Source of the DNA: Aureispira sp. CCB-E
GTDB lineage: Bacteria; Bacteroidota; Bacteroidia; Chitinophagales; Saprospiraceae
Direction: 5' to 3'
DNA: 64,000 nucleotides
NCBI RefSeq assembly: GCF_031326345.1
Contig: NZ_CP133671.1
Span: 4,154,001-4,218,000, forward strand
Part shown: in pieces, positions 25,792 through 33,620 of the stretch
How the letters are laid out: every line of letters starts with the position of its first letter
Numbering within the stretch: the first letter of the stretch is position 1
Program-made: the position numbers and the translations under genes
Notes under the pieces: model-generated
Seen by the model: only the letters and a program-made list of their open reading frames with translations
Told to the model about the DNA's origin: nothing
Databases searched by the model: none

Positions 25792-25863
25792 TCTGGGACG
25801 TAGTAAATTAGATACATGGTATGGCATTCCGCACAGTTTTATACACTCACGTTACAAAAAAAA

Positions 25864-25890
25864 AACAGGTCACCCCAAAAGTGACCTGTT
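25864..25890. terminator. Bidirectional terminator after element 1 integrase
   Basis: AACAGGTCAC pairs with GTGACCTGTT around CCCAAAA. It separates the plus-strand cassette run from the minus-strand integrase. Just before it lies G/TTAC at 25851, shared with the older copy at 19321. Confidence 0.75.
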
Positions 25891-25898
25891 CCTAATTC

Positions 25899-27059
25899 CT
25901 ACCAATCCACCCCATCCAAAGCATCATTCACCATCTTACTAGACAGATGCAAATACACCATTGTTGTTTCAATCTTAGAATGTTGTAGAATCGCCTTTAA
26001 AATATGCAACGGAATTTTAGCCGCCAAATGCGTGGCAAAGGTATGCCGAGCCACATGGCTTGTAATCGGTTTGGTGATGCCCGCCAAAACCGCCAACTCC
26101 TTTAGGGTGCGGTTAAAATACTGGTTGCTGTATTGATGAAAGACCCGCTCCTCTTTCGCCCCTGCAATTTGGTGCTTTTGAATCAATAGCTCTGGTTTCC
26201 TTAAATGCAATTTGTACAAGGGCAGCAAGAGCTGCTTGCTTGTCTTTTTAGCCACGATATTTAATAATAGCCCCTCTTTATCTTGGTCGATGTCTTTGTG
26301 ACGAATGGCGCAAGTATCTGAGAAACGCAAGCCCGTATAACACGAAAATAAAAACATATCCCGAATTAGCTCCAGATAAAATTCATTCCGTTCAAAGGTC
26401 AAGACCTCGAGGCGCTCCACTTCCTCCGTAGATAATACAATCCGCTCGGTTGGTTGCGTTTTGGGTGTGAAATTTAGATAAGGATTTTTAGTAGCCTCCA
26501 ATAGCCCCCGCCGAATTGCTTGGTTAATGTATTTTTTGACTTGCTTGTGGTGCGTGTATACCGTGTTGGTGTGTAGCCCTTTTCCAAATAAAAAGGTATC
26601 AAAATCATCAATCAAATTATACGTCAATTCCGAGAACTTGACATTCTTTTGAAATTCCCCCCAGTAATTTAAAGCCGTTTTGTGCTTCTTCTTCGTTATT
26701 TTGGTCAATTTGGTGTCCTGCTCTAGCTCGTACCGCCAAAAGTCCGTAAACGACTGCACATCGTCGTATTTAAAGTAATTTTCTAGCTGCTCCAAGGTCA
26801 TCGAGCCGTGCTTCTTGATCCAATCCAAGACATAGGCTTCTAACTCGTCTAATTGCCGTCTTATTTCGGCGTTGTACTGCAAACTTTGGGGATGATTTTG
26901 GACTTGGTGGCTTTTTTTGTTCCATTGCGACGGCTTTAAATAAATGCCTGTTGAGAAATATTTTCTTTTCCCCTCCAGATACGCTCGTATTTGAACCAAA
27001 GCCGTACCGTCTTTTTTTAATTTGTTTTTAAAGTTGTATACCACTACAAATTGAATCAT
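25899..27059 (-). CDS. Tyrosine recombinase (integrase), element 1
   Basis: The 386-aa protein has an N-terminal Arm-type DNA-binding region, a SAM-like core-binding domain (~100-190) and a C-terminal catalytic domain. Catalytic residues are visible: Arg in YTGLRFSDT, HVAR (His335, Arg338), the LQHS His and Tyr369 in MVYLHLSS. It is of the Bacteroidota phage/ICE integrase type, not IntI, since it lacks an obvious IntI-type insertion. It lies ~400 bp from the att repeat and is intact, closely related to 53931-55094. Confidence 0.9.
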   Translation of the reverse strand: MIQFVVVYNFKNKLKKDGTALVQIRAYLEGKRKYFSTGIYLKPSQWNKKSHQVQNHPQSLQYNAEIRRQLDELEAYVLDWIKKHGSMTLEQLENYFKYDDVQSFTDFWRYELEQDTKLTKITKKKHKTALNYWGEFQKNVKFSELTYNLIDDFDTFLFGKGLHTNTVYTHHKQVKKYINQAIRRGLLEATKNPYLNFTPKTQPTERIVLSTEEVERLEVLTFERNEFYLELIRDMFLFSCYTGLRFSDTCAIRHKDIDQDKEGLLLNIVAKKTSKQLLLPLYKLHLRKPELLIQKHQIAGAKEERVFHQYSNQYFNRTLKELAVLAGITKPITSHVARHTFATHLAAKIPLHILKAILQHSKIETTMVYLHLSSKMVNDALDGVDW

Positions 27060-27163
27060 AATTTATCTTTTTTTATCTATTTACAATATTCGTGCAAATC
27101 CATAAAAAAGACAACCTATGAAGTCGAGAAATTCATTCATTTTTGCACCCCCAAAAATAGGCG

Positions 27164-27340
27164 GGTAACAAACGAGTAACAAAAAACAGCGTTTTTTTGC
27201 TCCTCAAAAACAGCAATAAAAGGAAATTTAAACCAGTAAGAAGGCGAAACAGCGATAAAACCTACATTACACAGTTTTTTTTCTCCTACAAACTTAATAA
27301 AAATAGGCAAAAAACGGGTAACAAATGGGTAACAAAAAAA
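27164..27340. promoter_or_regulatory. Paired GTAAC repeats, possible integrase arm sites
   Basis: GGGTAACAAACGAGTAAC (from about 27164) and GGGTAACAAATGGGTAAC (about 27316-27333) are direct-repeat pairs with 10-bp spacing, and an inverted GTTACCC lies near 27375. A similar pair, GGGTAACAAAATAGTAAC, is at about 55273-55290 beside the other integrase. Position between integrase and att suggests arm-type binding sites. Confidence 0.5.
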
Positions 27341-27411
27341 ATGCCCGTATGCCCTCTGAGGGCGTATAGGCTATGTTACCCAAAAAAAACAGCTCCCAAG
27401 CATAGGAGCAA

Positions 27412-27448
27412 AAAAAAAAGCTAGAACCTCGATGATTGCTAGCTTTTA
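27412..27448. terminator. Bidirectional terminator near att
   Basis: AAAAGCTAG pairs with CTAGCTTTT around a ~16-nt loop next to the element 1/element 2 junction. Element 2 has a comparable long hairpin at about 55300-55350. Confidence 0.55.
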
Positions 27449-27454
27449 ATTTTA

Positions 27455-27495
27455 TCTATGTAGACGTATGGTCGCCCAAGTAGTACCCGGAGCGG
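27455..27495. repeat. att repeat between element 1 and element 2
   Basis: The 41 bases are identical to 55350-55390. The last 17 (27479-27495 side) correspond to the 3' end of tRNA-Leu; the rest lies downstream of the tRNA. Beyond 27495 the sequence departs from the tRNA. It is the left end of element 2 and the right end of element 1. Confidence 0.85.
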
Positions 27496-27735
27496 CTTAG
27501 TTGGACTTTTGCAGTACGTTCTCATTGCCAATAAAATAGGACTTTTTAGCCTTTGAAGGAAACATCTAAGATACATTTATCAAAGGCTTTTTTGTGTTCG
27601 TTTCAAATGAAAACAGCAGCTGCAGATCTCCAGGAAAAAACAAAACGCCACAACCACGATAAATACTGAATTTTTGAAAACGACTTTTGTAATTAATGAA
27701 AAAAAGTCCTCTAAAAAGCGTACTATTCAAGTACA

Positions 27736-28644
27736 TTAAAACTTCGTGCGCATCAAAATAAACAACTGATCAAAAAGCGGCACCACTTTCTTTAATTCAG
27801 TAGGCGTCATATAAACCTCTCGAGTGTATTTGGTCTTAGTTAAGTAAGAATTAGCCACCCCTAAGCGCTTTAATTTATAGGCGATGTACTGCTCAAACAA
27901 ACGGGCTAAAATTTCAGTACGTTCCACATAATAAGACCTATTAGAAAAGGCTTTAATTCGCTTGATAAAGGTTGATGATTCGGTTTTATTCGCATTCCAG
28001 TACGCCACCTCCAGTATATCTTCCATAGCAGAACGAATCGGATACGTTTTTTTATTGTATGGAATCCTTGTTGAGTTGGTACTACTTCCATTCGATAGCG
28101 AATAATAACGATTATGCGGCTCTACTAAAGAACCAAAGAAGTAATCTAGAAAGTGTCCATACTCATGCGCAAAAGACCCCACACCCCCCGAATTAACAAA
28201 ACGAACGGCTTTACTTTTTGGGTTTTTATATCGAGTGGCTTCATAGTAACGGGTCATGTTGATAATATGCGTACTAGGTTCATAATGTGCCACCGCTCCT
28301 CGTTGTCCTCTAGCGCCAAAGGCAATGCCCAACGTACCATCTAAGCCCAAATTATTAGCCTTAAACTTTAGAACTTTGTTGAGATCATACAAACAAATTC
28401 CCAATCCTGCTAAATAATTAAAACGGTCTTCATTGGATACCCAGTTGCCAAACTGAAAACCTCTCAAATTAAATACCTTTTGGACATTGCGAACATCTTT
28501 GATTTTATGGAGAAAAACAGCAGGCAAAGAACCTTTTCTAAATTCTTTATAAATGGCTTGAAACCCTTTTCCACGCCACCAAGCCTCCATTTTGGAAACG
28601 CCTGTATCTGCTCCTCCTAAGGTATCGGTTATTTTAATAGCCAT
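27736..28644 (-). CDS. Putative zincin-type metallopeptidase (LPD-like)
   Basis: The 302-aa protein has HEYGHFLDYF at residues 160-169, a zinc metallopeptidase HExxH motif, and a downstream helical part with two further acidic positions (RSAMEDILEVAYW). The overall look resembles domains found in large polyvalent proteins of phages and mobile elements. It is the last gene of the leftward run, directly downstream of a 40-aa ORF. It may process virion proteins or act on entry; this is inference. Confidence 0.55.
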   Translation of the reverse strand: MAIKITDTLGGADTGVSKMEAWWRGKGFQAIYKEFRKGSLPAVFLHKIKDVRNVQKVFNLRGFQFGNWVSNEDRFNYLAGLGICLYDLNKVLKFKANNLGLDGTLGIAFGARGQRGAVAHYEPSTHIINMTRYYEATRYKNPKSKAVRFVNSGGVGSFAHEYGHFLDYFFGSLVEPHNRYYSLSNGSSTNSTRIPYNKKTYPIRSAMEDILEVAYWNANKTESSTFIKRIKAFSNRSYYVERTEILARLFEQYIAYKLKRLGVANSYLTKTKYTREVYMTPTELKKVVPLFDQLFILMRTKF

Positions 28645-28645
28645 C

Positions 28646-28768
28646 TTATTTTTTTAGTTTTCCCAGTTTTTGAATGCGTTCTTGATTCAGTTCTTTAGTA
28701 GAGCAGCCCGAGCCGATTTTTAATTCATTTTTAGGCAGCTTTGCCTTGGTTTTTTTTAGTTTTTTCAT
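28646..28768 (-). CDS. Small basic protein, 40 aa
   Basis: A short frame, MKKLKKTKAKLPKNELKIGS and 20 more residues, ends 1 bp before the metallopeptidase start. The even Lys distribution and tight spacing suggest a real coupled gene. Function unknown. Confidence 0.45.
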   Translation of the reverse strand: MKKLKKTKAKLPKNELKIGSGCSTKELNQERIQKLGKLKK

Positions 28769-28885
28769 GTGGTTTAAATTTAGTTTAGGAATAAAACAAA
28801 AGACTTCAAAAAAACTTAAACAAGACGCCTAAAAGGCGTAAAAAAACCCTTTAAACGTAGTTTAAAAGCCTTATTCTATCTTTCT

Positions 28886-29551
28886 TTAAGAGGGAACCGC
28901 TTTGATACGCTCCAATGCAATATTGTAATACTTTTCTTGAATCTCAAAACCTACAAAATTACGATTAAGACGCTTACAAGCTACGGCGGTGGTGCCACTT
29001 CCTGCAAAACAATCTAGGACGGTGTCGCCTTCGTTTTCAGTAGCAGACAAAACAAGCCTTTCAATCAATTCAATTGGTTTTTGTGTGGGGTGGACCTTCT
29101 CTCCATTGGTCTTTTTTGCTCCCGAGCTGAAGGCAGGCATTCGCCAAACATTTTGCCCTTTTTTATAGCGTTTGTACTGTGGTGAGGGATTGGTACAAAA
29201 GATAATATCTTCATGCGAATAGCTATAATAACAGCCTGCACCGCTAATTTTATCCCATGTAATACGGTTGCGGATGGTTAAAACCTCCTGTAACAGCTCA
29301 TAAAATAAAGGATAGGTTCTCCAATCGCAAAAAACATATATTTCACCGTTGGGCTTTAATACTCGTTTCCATTGTTTAAAGACTTCTTTAAAGAACGGTT
29401 TTACCATGTTTAAATCGCTGTAGGTGCCTTTGGTGCCGTTGTGGGTCATGCCGCAAAAGTAGGGCGGATCGGTAATAATGGCGTCAATGGATTGGTGGTT
29501 GATTTGTTTTAAGCCGTCTAGGCAATCGTTTAATTTTAAGTCTATGTTCAT
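28886..29551 (-). CDS. DNA N6-adenine/N4-cytosine methyltransferase
   Basis: The 221-aa protein has DPPY at residues 28-31 and FAGSGTT near 182-188, in the order (motif IV before motif I) of beta-class amino-methyltransferases. The HPTQKP-type motif (VHPTQKPIELIERLV) confirms the family. No restriction partner is adjacent, so it is an orphan methylase, probably protecting the element DNA or marking it. The recognition sequence is unknown. Confidence 0.9.
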   Translation of the reverse strand: MNIDLKLNDCLDGLKQINHQSIDAIITDPPYFCGMTHNGTKGTYSDLNMVKPFFKEVFKQWKRVLKPNGEIYVFCDWRTYPLFYELLQEVLTIRNRITWDKISGAGCYYSYSHEDIIFCTNPSPQYKRYKKGQNVWRMPAFSSGAKKTNGEKVHPTQKPIELIERLVLSATENEGDTVLDCFAGSGTTAVACKRLNRNFVGFEIQEKYYNIALERIKAVPS

Positions 29552-29633
29552 AGGATTGGGTAAGCTTGTATTTTGTATTTTGTTTAGTTTAGGATTAAAA
29601 AATAAGTCAAGTTGAGTTCTGTATTTATTAAAT

Positions 29634-30848
29634 CTAAGTACGAGTTATAGAAGTGAGATAGTAGCCACCAGCAACACCGCCATAAACATACGTTTCTGTT
29701 ATTGTCAAACCTAAAAGCGTGCTAGCATGAACAATGGTATGAATACGACGATCCGTTGCATTTCCTTCATCTAGATAGCTTGTTGTTTGTGTGTAATCAT
29801 TGGCAACAACTATTTTTTCATAGTTGCTTTTTACTAAGTTTTCACAAATGGTCGTTAGCGTTTCCTTTAGAGTGTTTTCTGAAGGAAAATTACTTGTAGG
29901 CAAAAACACACCCGTTAGATTCTTAGGGCTATTATCTATTCCTAAATAAGTTGCTCCAACAGGAATGTTGTTTTCAATGGTCAACAGCTCTTTAACTAAA
30001 TTGTGATAAGAGAAGTTAGACGGCAACACTCCTAAAGCTTTTAATTGATAGGTAGCAGGATAATTTACATTACTTGCAAAAGGTTGAACTAGAACTCTAA
30101 AGTCTTGATAATTGGTGACACTATTATCATATTTTAGTTCTATAATTTGTTTGTTACCATTAGAGCGACCTAACCTAAATGTATCACTAGATACAGATAA
30201 AATGGTTGTTGGCGTTCCTCCATCCATTTTTTGAAAATAGAAATAATACCTATTTTGATCTATATTTGTTGCCAATGTTTCAAATTCAAAATATAGGCTC
30301 ATATTCTCTGCCTGAAAAGCATAATTAAAAGGGATAACTAACCGATGACTATTGCTAACAGAAGTCCATTCTACTATATTGGGGGTTTGTTCCTCCTGTA
30401 CAATCGTAGGCACGGTTCCACCTCCTACACCATAGGTTTCCGAGGTCACTGCATCATAGACAATTCCCTCTAATGAATCGCTGTCAATGCCTATTGTTAA
30501 AACGGTCTCAAAGTCTGGTTTATCTATAATTTCTTGAAGCTTTAAATTCAACTCTTCCAATTTGGCAATATTAGAATCATTGTTCACTCGTTGAAAAAGC
30601 GTTGATAATAAAAGCAACAATTCATTTCTAGTTCCACTAAAAGCGACACCTTCTACTTCTGTCACTTCGTTGCTATCCAATTGTATGGAACTTTTTGCTT
30701 TATACCTACTTGCTTCTTTAGATATTAGAATGACATTTTCTTTAATAGAATGTAAATGCAAAAAAACATTATCTGATATGATATGTAAAATCTCGTCTTG
30801 ATTGTTTTGGATAACAATATTACCCTTTGAATTGCTGTTTATTTTCAT
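29634..30848 (-). CDS. Hypothetical beta-rich protein, possible virion spike
   Basis: The 404-aa protein has no signal peptide. It has an N-terminal beta-rich part, a short coiled segment near 85-110, a Gly/Thr/Pro linker (VGGGTVPTIVQEEQ) and a C-terminal part with many aromatic and beta residues. The pattern suits a trimeric spike or receptor-binding protein, but no homologous domain is recognised. The location at the end of the virion-type genes supports this inference. Confidence 0.45.
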   Translation of the reverse strand: MKINSNSKGNIVIQNNQDEILHIISDNVFLHLHSIKENVILISKEASRYKAKSSIQLDSNEVTEVEGVAFSGTRNELLLLLSTLFQRVNNDSNIAKLEELNLKLQEIIDKPDFETVLTIGIDSDSLEGIVYDAVTSETYGVGGGTVPTIVQEEQTPNIVEWTSVSNSHRLVIPFNYAFQAENMSLYFEFETLATNIDQNRYYFYFQKMDGGTPTTILSVSSDTFRLGRSNGNKQIIELKYDNSVTNYQDFRVLVQPFASNVNYPATYQLKALGVLPSNFSYHNLVKELLTIENNIPVGATYLGIDNSPKNLTGVFLPTSNFPSENTLKETLTTICENLVKSNYEKIVVANDYTQTTSYLDEGNATDRRIHTIVHASTLLGLTITETYVYGGVAGGYYLTSITRT

Positions 30849-30913
30849 TGGTTTTAAGAATTAAGCTTCGTTTGTAAAGAGGTGGCATACAAGGCTATTT
30901 TTTCGGCTCTGAA

Positions 30914-31477
30914 TCATGCGAATTGATACTTTTTTAGGTGCTTTTCTAAATGATGGCCAGGGCAGGACGTTTGCCCGAACTCTTTGTGACCATTGACCGC
31001 CAAAGATTGTGGTAATTGTCTGCGGAGATGAGCGATCAAACGCCCCAAACTTTTGAGCTGTGCGGCACTGGGTTCTTGTTTGGTAAAATCTCCACTCAAA
31101 CAAATACCAATCCCTCGAGTGTTATGTCCTGCTACATTGTAAGAAACCTTCGTTAGTGGATTGCCTTGTATAATATCGCCGTTGACCTCGATCACAAAAT
31201 GGTAGCCAATTCCCGGCCATCCTCTCGACTGTACATGATAACGGGCGTAATCTTCGGCGGTCTGTCCAATGCTTGCCGAATGATGGACAAATATTTGGTT
31301 GATGCTATCGAGCGACCGTGTTCGGTATTGTTGATTGTTAGAGCGCATTAATTGACGGCTTTTGTCTATAATGCGCACTTTTCGAGTGGCAGCGGTTACG
31401 ACCAAAACCACGACCAACAACAGCCCCAAGAATAGGACTTTTTTGTTTTTGTGAATGATTGTTAAAGGACTGCTCAT
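30914..31477 (-). CDS. Membrane-anchored N-acetylmuramoyl-L-alanine amidase (Amidase_2)
   Basis: Residues 14-31 form one membrane helix, so the enzyme is anchored with its domain outside. The T7-lysozyme/PGRP-like domain has FVHHSAS (His65/66), GYHFVIEVNG, GHNTRGIGICLSG, His164 in NGHKEFG and Cys172 in TSCPG, matching the zinc ligands. It cuts the lactoyl-peptide bond of peptidoglycan. Its place among small membrane proteins rather than beside the Amidase_3 lysis gene suggests a virion-bound entry enzyme. Confidence 0.85.
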   Translation of the reverse strand: MSSPLTIIHKNKKVLFLGLLLVVVLVVTAATRKVRIIDKSRQLMRSNNQQYRTRSLDSINQIFVHHSASIGQTAEDYARYHVQSRGWPGIGYHFVIEVNGDIIQGNPLTKVSYNVAGHNTRGIGICLSGDFTKQEPSAAQLKSLGRLIAHLRRQLPQSLAVNGHKEFGQTSCPGHHLEKHLKKYQFA

Positions 31478-31480
31478 GGC

Positions 31481-31687
31481 TTAGATCATTTCTAGTGGGT
31501 TTCGCTCTTGGGTTGCTGTGGTCGTTTCCTCCTGTCCTAGCGCATAACCAATGGCACCGCCTGAATAAGGAATAAACAACATGGAAAACACCCAATATTT
31601 CCAACCTCTTTGGGTCTTTAGTCCGTAGGTGAAAATTAATAGGGTGACAATTGCACCGCCTAACATCGCACTATCTGTTTTTTTCAT
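31481..31687 (-). CDS. Small membrane protein, 68 aa
   Basis: Two hydrophobic helices (about residues 8-24 and 29-50) are followed by a polar tail. It lies 3 bp from the amidase start and 12 bp from the previous gene, in a tight operon. A holin-like role is possible from size and topology only. Confidence 0.55.
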   Translation of the reverse strand: MKKTDSAMLGGAIVTLLIFTYGLKTQRGWKYWVFSMLFIPYSGGAIGYALGQEETTTATQERNPLEMI

Positions 31688-31699
31688 GGTTTTAGTTTT

Positions 31700-31885
31700 T
31701 TAAGGAGTACCTTTGTGGTACAACCAACGAAAGAATAAAAGAACCATCAACAGCAATAAAACAGGGTATGCCAATTTTAATAATTCTTCGTTAAAGGTGG
31801 GTTCCTTTTTGTCCTCTTTCGCTGAATTATACCACAAAAAGCCTGTTGTACTTGCTCCAATGATTAAGGGTATAAAAAAAGGCAT
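31700..31885 (-). CDS. Small membrane protein, 61 aa
   Basis: Two hydrophobic helices (about 3-19 and 39-55) flank a short charged loop. It overlaps the peptidoglycan-binding gene by 1 bp, indicating translational coupling. Function unknown; possibly a virion membrane or holin-type protein. Confidence 0.5.
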   Translation of the reverse strand: MPFFIPLIIGASTTGFLWYNSAKEDKKEPTFNEELLKLAYPVLLLLMVLLFFRWLYHKGTP

Positions 31886-32271
31886 TAGGAAAGGGCTTTA
31901 AGGAGTTGATTAAGGGTAATGCTTGTTTTGCCTGTGTATTTTTTTAGCATCGTTTCGGTCAGCGCTCCAAACTTCCCATCTTCGACCAAAAGCGGCGTAA
32001 AAGTAGGCGTGCTTTGGCGGTGCTTGTCGTTCAAAAGTTGCTGCAATTTTCTTACCTGTGTGCCACTACTTCCTTTCTTTAAGACAATATCATTTTCTGA
32101 AAGTGTTGAGGAGTTGGTGCTGACGGTTGTTGCAGCAGGAGTAGACGGCAATTTCTTCGACTTACTGAAGAAAGTTTTTAGAACATCTCTTTTAACATAA
32201 ACGATAATCAAGGCAATGACAACAAGCCCCCCAATTAGGGCTTGTTGGTTCTTTTTTAGGGTCTTTTTCAT
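31885..32271 (-). CDS. Membrane-anchored peptidoglycan-binding protein
   Basis: A membrane helix (~11-26) is followed by a Ser/Thr-rich linker and a PG_binding_1 domain (LKKGSSGTQVRKLQQLLN, then DGKFGALTETMLKKY) at residues ~63-125. It should hold the particle or complex to the cell wall, next to the Amidase_2 gene. It starts 5 bp after the next upstream gene. Confidence 0.8.
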   Translation of the reverse strand: MKKTLKKNQQALIGGLVVIALIIVYVKRDVLKTFFSKSKKLPSTPAATTVSTNSSTLSENDIVLKKGSSGTQVRKLQQLLNDKHRQSTPTFTPLLVEDGKFGALTETMLKKYTGKTSITLNQLLKALS

Positions 32272-32276
32272 GGTCT

Positions 32277-32549
32277 TTATTTAGATTTAGCAAGGAGCTG
32301 CTTGTCTCCTTTGGAGACCACCAATTCCTTTGTGGTTGCTTTTTCGCTTGTAGTTGGTTTTTGGGTTGGTTTATCAGAAACAGGATCAACGGCAAGCGGT
32401 TCTTTTGGCGCTTGTTCTTGGGTTTGTTTAGAATCCATTTTTGCCGCTTTTTTATCTACTTCTTTTTTCTTAAAATAGTACGCCACACCACCACCGACTA
32501 CCAAGATAAGAAGCAGGGCTAAAAATTTGAATTTGTGTTTTTTGAACAT
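32277..32549 (-). CDS. Single-span membrane protein with disordered tail, 90 aa
   Basis: One N-terminal helix (LALLLILVVGGGVAYYF) is followed by a Lys/Pro/Thr-rich unstructured tail. It shares the helix-GGG pattern with the next two upstream genes, suggesting a related set of membrane proteins. Function unknown. Confidence 0.55.
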   Translation of the reverse strand: MFKKHKFKFLALLLILVVGGGVAYYFKKKEVDKKAAKMDSKQTQEQAPKEPLAVDPVSDKPTQKPTTSEKATTKELVVSKGDKQLLAKSK

Positions 32550-32560
32550 GATTTGTTAGG

Positions 32561-33160
32561 TTATAAAGTTCTAAGATTAGATGTATTGTTGACATTTAGG
32601 CTCTTTTGTTCGCCTGTTGCTAAGTTTACGTTTACTTGTTTTAAGGTCTGTCCTTTTAAGTCTAAAATAGATAAACTAACAGGGTCGTTTTTCACAGCAA
32701 GTGAGCTGCCCATTTTATCGCCTTTTGTTTTTGGGCTTGTAGCTCTTAGCTTCAATTGTTGAATCATAAAAGAACCAAAGCCTTTTTTAACTTGGATCAT
32801 TGGTGCGGTGACACCATCTTCAAAAATGCCTTTGTAACGAACGCCTTGATAGTGCATATCGTACTCAAAACGCCTGTTATTCGTGTCTATATCCGAAACA
32901 ACAATATCCATTTGCACCGCTTCATTGGTTGTTTTACCTTGGTTGGTTACGGGATTGGTTACTGGAGTCTTTGTAACAGGTTTGTTATTGGTCGTTGCTC
33001 CGATCGCTTTGTTTTCGAGGATAGGACTTTCGACAGAATCGCTCAACGCTGAGGGGCTTGTTTTTTCCTTGTCTTTCTTCTTTTTCAGCACGACAAAAGC
33101 AACCGCTCCGCCCACCCCAAAAAGAAGAATTACAACTAGTATGATAAATATATTTTTCAT
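32561..33160 (-). CDS. Single-span membrane protein, 199 aa
   Basis: The N-terminal helix (IFIILVVILLFGVGGAVAFV) is followed by a KKKKDKEK cytoplasm-type stop, a low-complexity Thr/Asn linker with repeated PVTN/PVTK, and a ~100-residue C-terminal domain with beta character. It overlaps the next gene by 1 bp. It probably belongs to a membrane-bound virion set. Confidence 0.55.
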   Translation of the reverse strand: MKNIFIILVVILLFGVGGAVAFVVLKKKKDKEKTSPSALSDSVESPILENKAIGATTNNKPVTKTPVTNPVTNQGKTTNEAVQMDIVVSDIDTNNRRFEYDMHYQGVRYKGIFEDGVTAPMIQVKKGFGSFMIQQLKLRATSPKTKGDKMGSSLAVKNDPVSLSILDLKGQTLKQVNVNLATGEQKSLNVNNTSNLRTL

Positions 33161-33606
33161 TATTTTATGATGTCTTTTAGGTTGTTAATACGCTGATAGA
33201 TCAAATCAAAATAACTCAATGCTTGTAGTCCTGTATTTACGTTACAATCCACATTACAGGCTTTCATGTGAACTTGAATGTCTATGCCATATTTGACTTT
33301 GTAAGCTCTTACCGCTGCCATAAATCGAACTGAATCTAAAGAGTACAATTCTTTGATGGGATCACAACGTTCTGAAAAATCAAAATAATAACGGGTGGTT
33401 AAACCTTTGTGCAACCGTTCTAGAAGTGGATTGGGATCATAAGTCACGGTTTGCCCGTTCTCGTCCTTGATATCCACTTGTACGTCTATTTCTCGTTGCT
33501 CCTTCTCTGTTCTACCTTGCAACTTTCCAAGAACAAAGACCACCATTAGCACCAAGACCAACGCACCAACACCATACAGCATCTTTTTTTTATCTGCTTT
33601 TTTCAT
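33160..33606 (-). CDS. Single-span membrane protein, 148 aa
   Basis: The N-terminal helix lies at residues ~9-26 (MLYGVGALVLVLMVVFVLG). The C-terminal part has several Cys (KACNVDCNV) in a short span. Function unknown; part of the same coupled operon. Confidence 0.55.
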   Translation of the reverse strand: MKKADKKKMLYGVGALVLVLMVVFVLGKLQGRTEKEQREIDVQVDIKDENGQTVTYDPNPLLERLHKGLTTRYYFDFSERCDPIKELYSLDSVRFMAAVRAYKVKYGIDIQVHMKACNVDCNVNTGLQALSYFDLIYQRINNLKDIIK

Positions 33607-33620
33607 CTGTTTTTAAAGGT

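Larger units (their letters stand above)
15660..27495. mobile_element. Element 1: decayed integrative element with cassette cargo
   Basis: The right border is the 41-bp repeat at 27455-27495, the same repeat that ends element 2 at tRNA-Leu. The left border is lost; homology to element 2 starts at about 15.7 kb with the lysis-type pair. Compared with element 2 it keeps the lysis pair, two HTH genes, the leader RNAs, the repressor and the integrase. It lacks capsid, ATPase, replication and small membrane genes. A fusion gene marks one internal deletion. The space between repressor and integrase is filled with plus-strand cassettes. Confidence 0.75.

Noticed and set aside
25899-27059. Integrase of element 1 as an integron IntI.
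   Set aside because: It matches the element 2 integrase that serves the tRNA-Leu site, and I see no IntI-specific extra domain; cassette recombination by this enzyme is not supported.
27197-27424. Plus-strand 75-aa frame near the element junction.
   Set aside because: It is very Lys/Arg-rich because of A-runs, overlaps the GTAAC repeats and terminator, and has no counterpart beside the other integrase.
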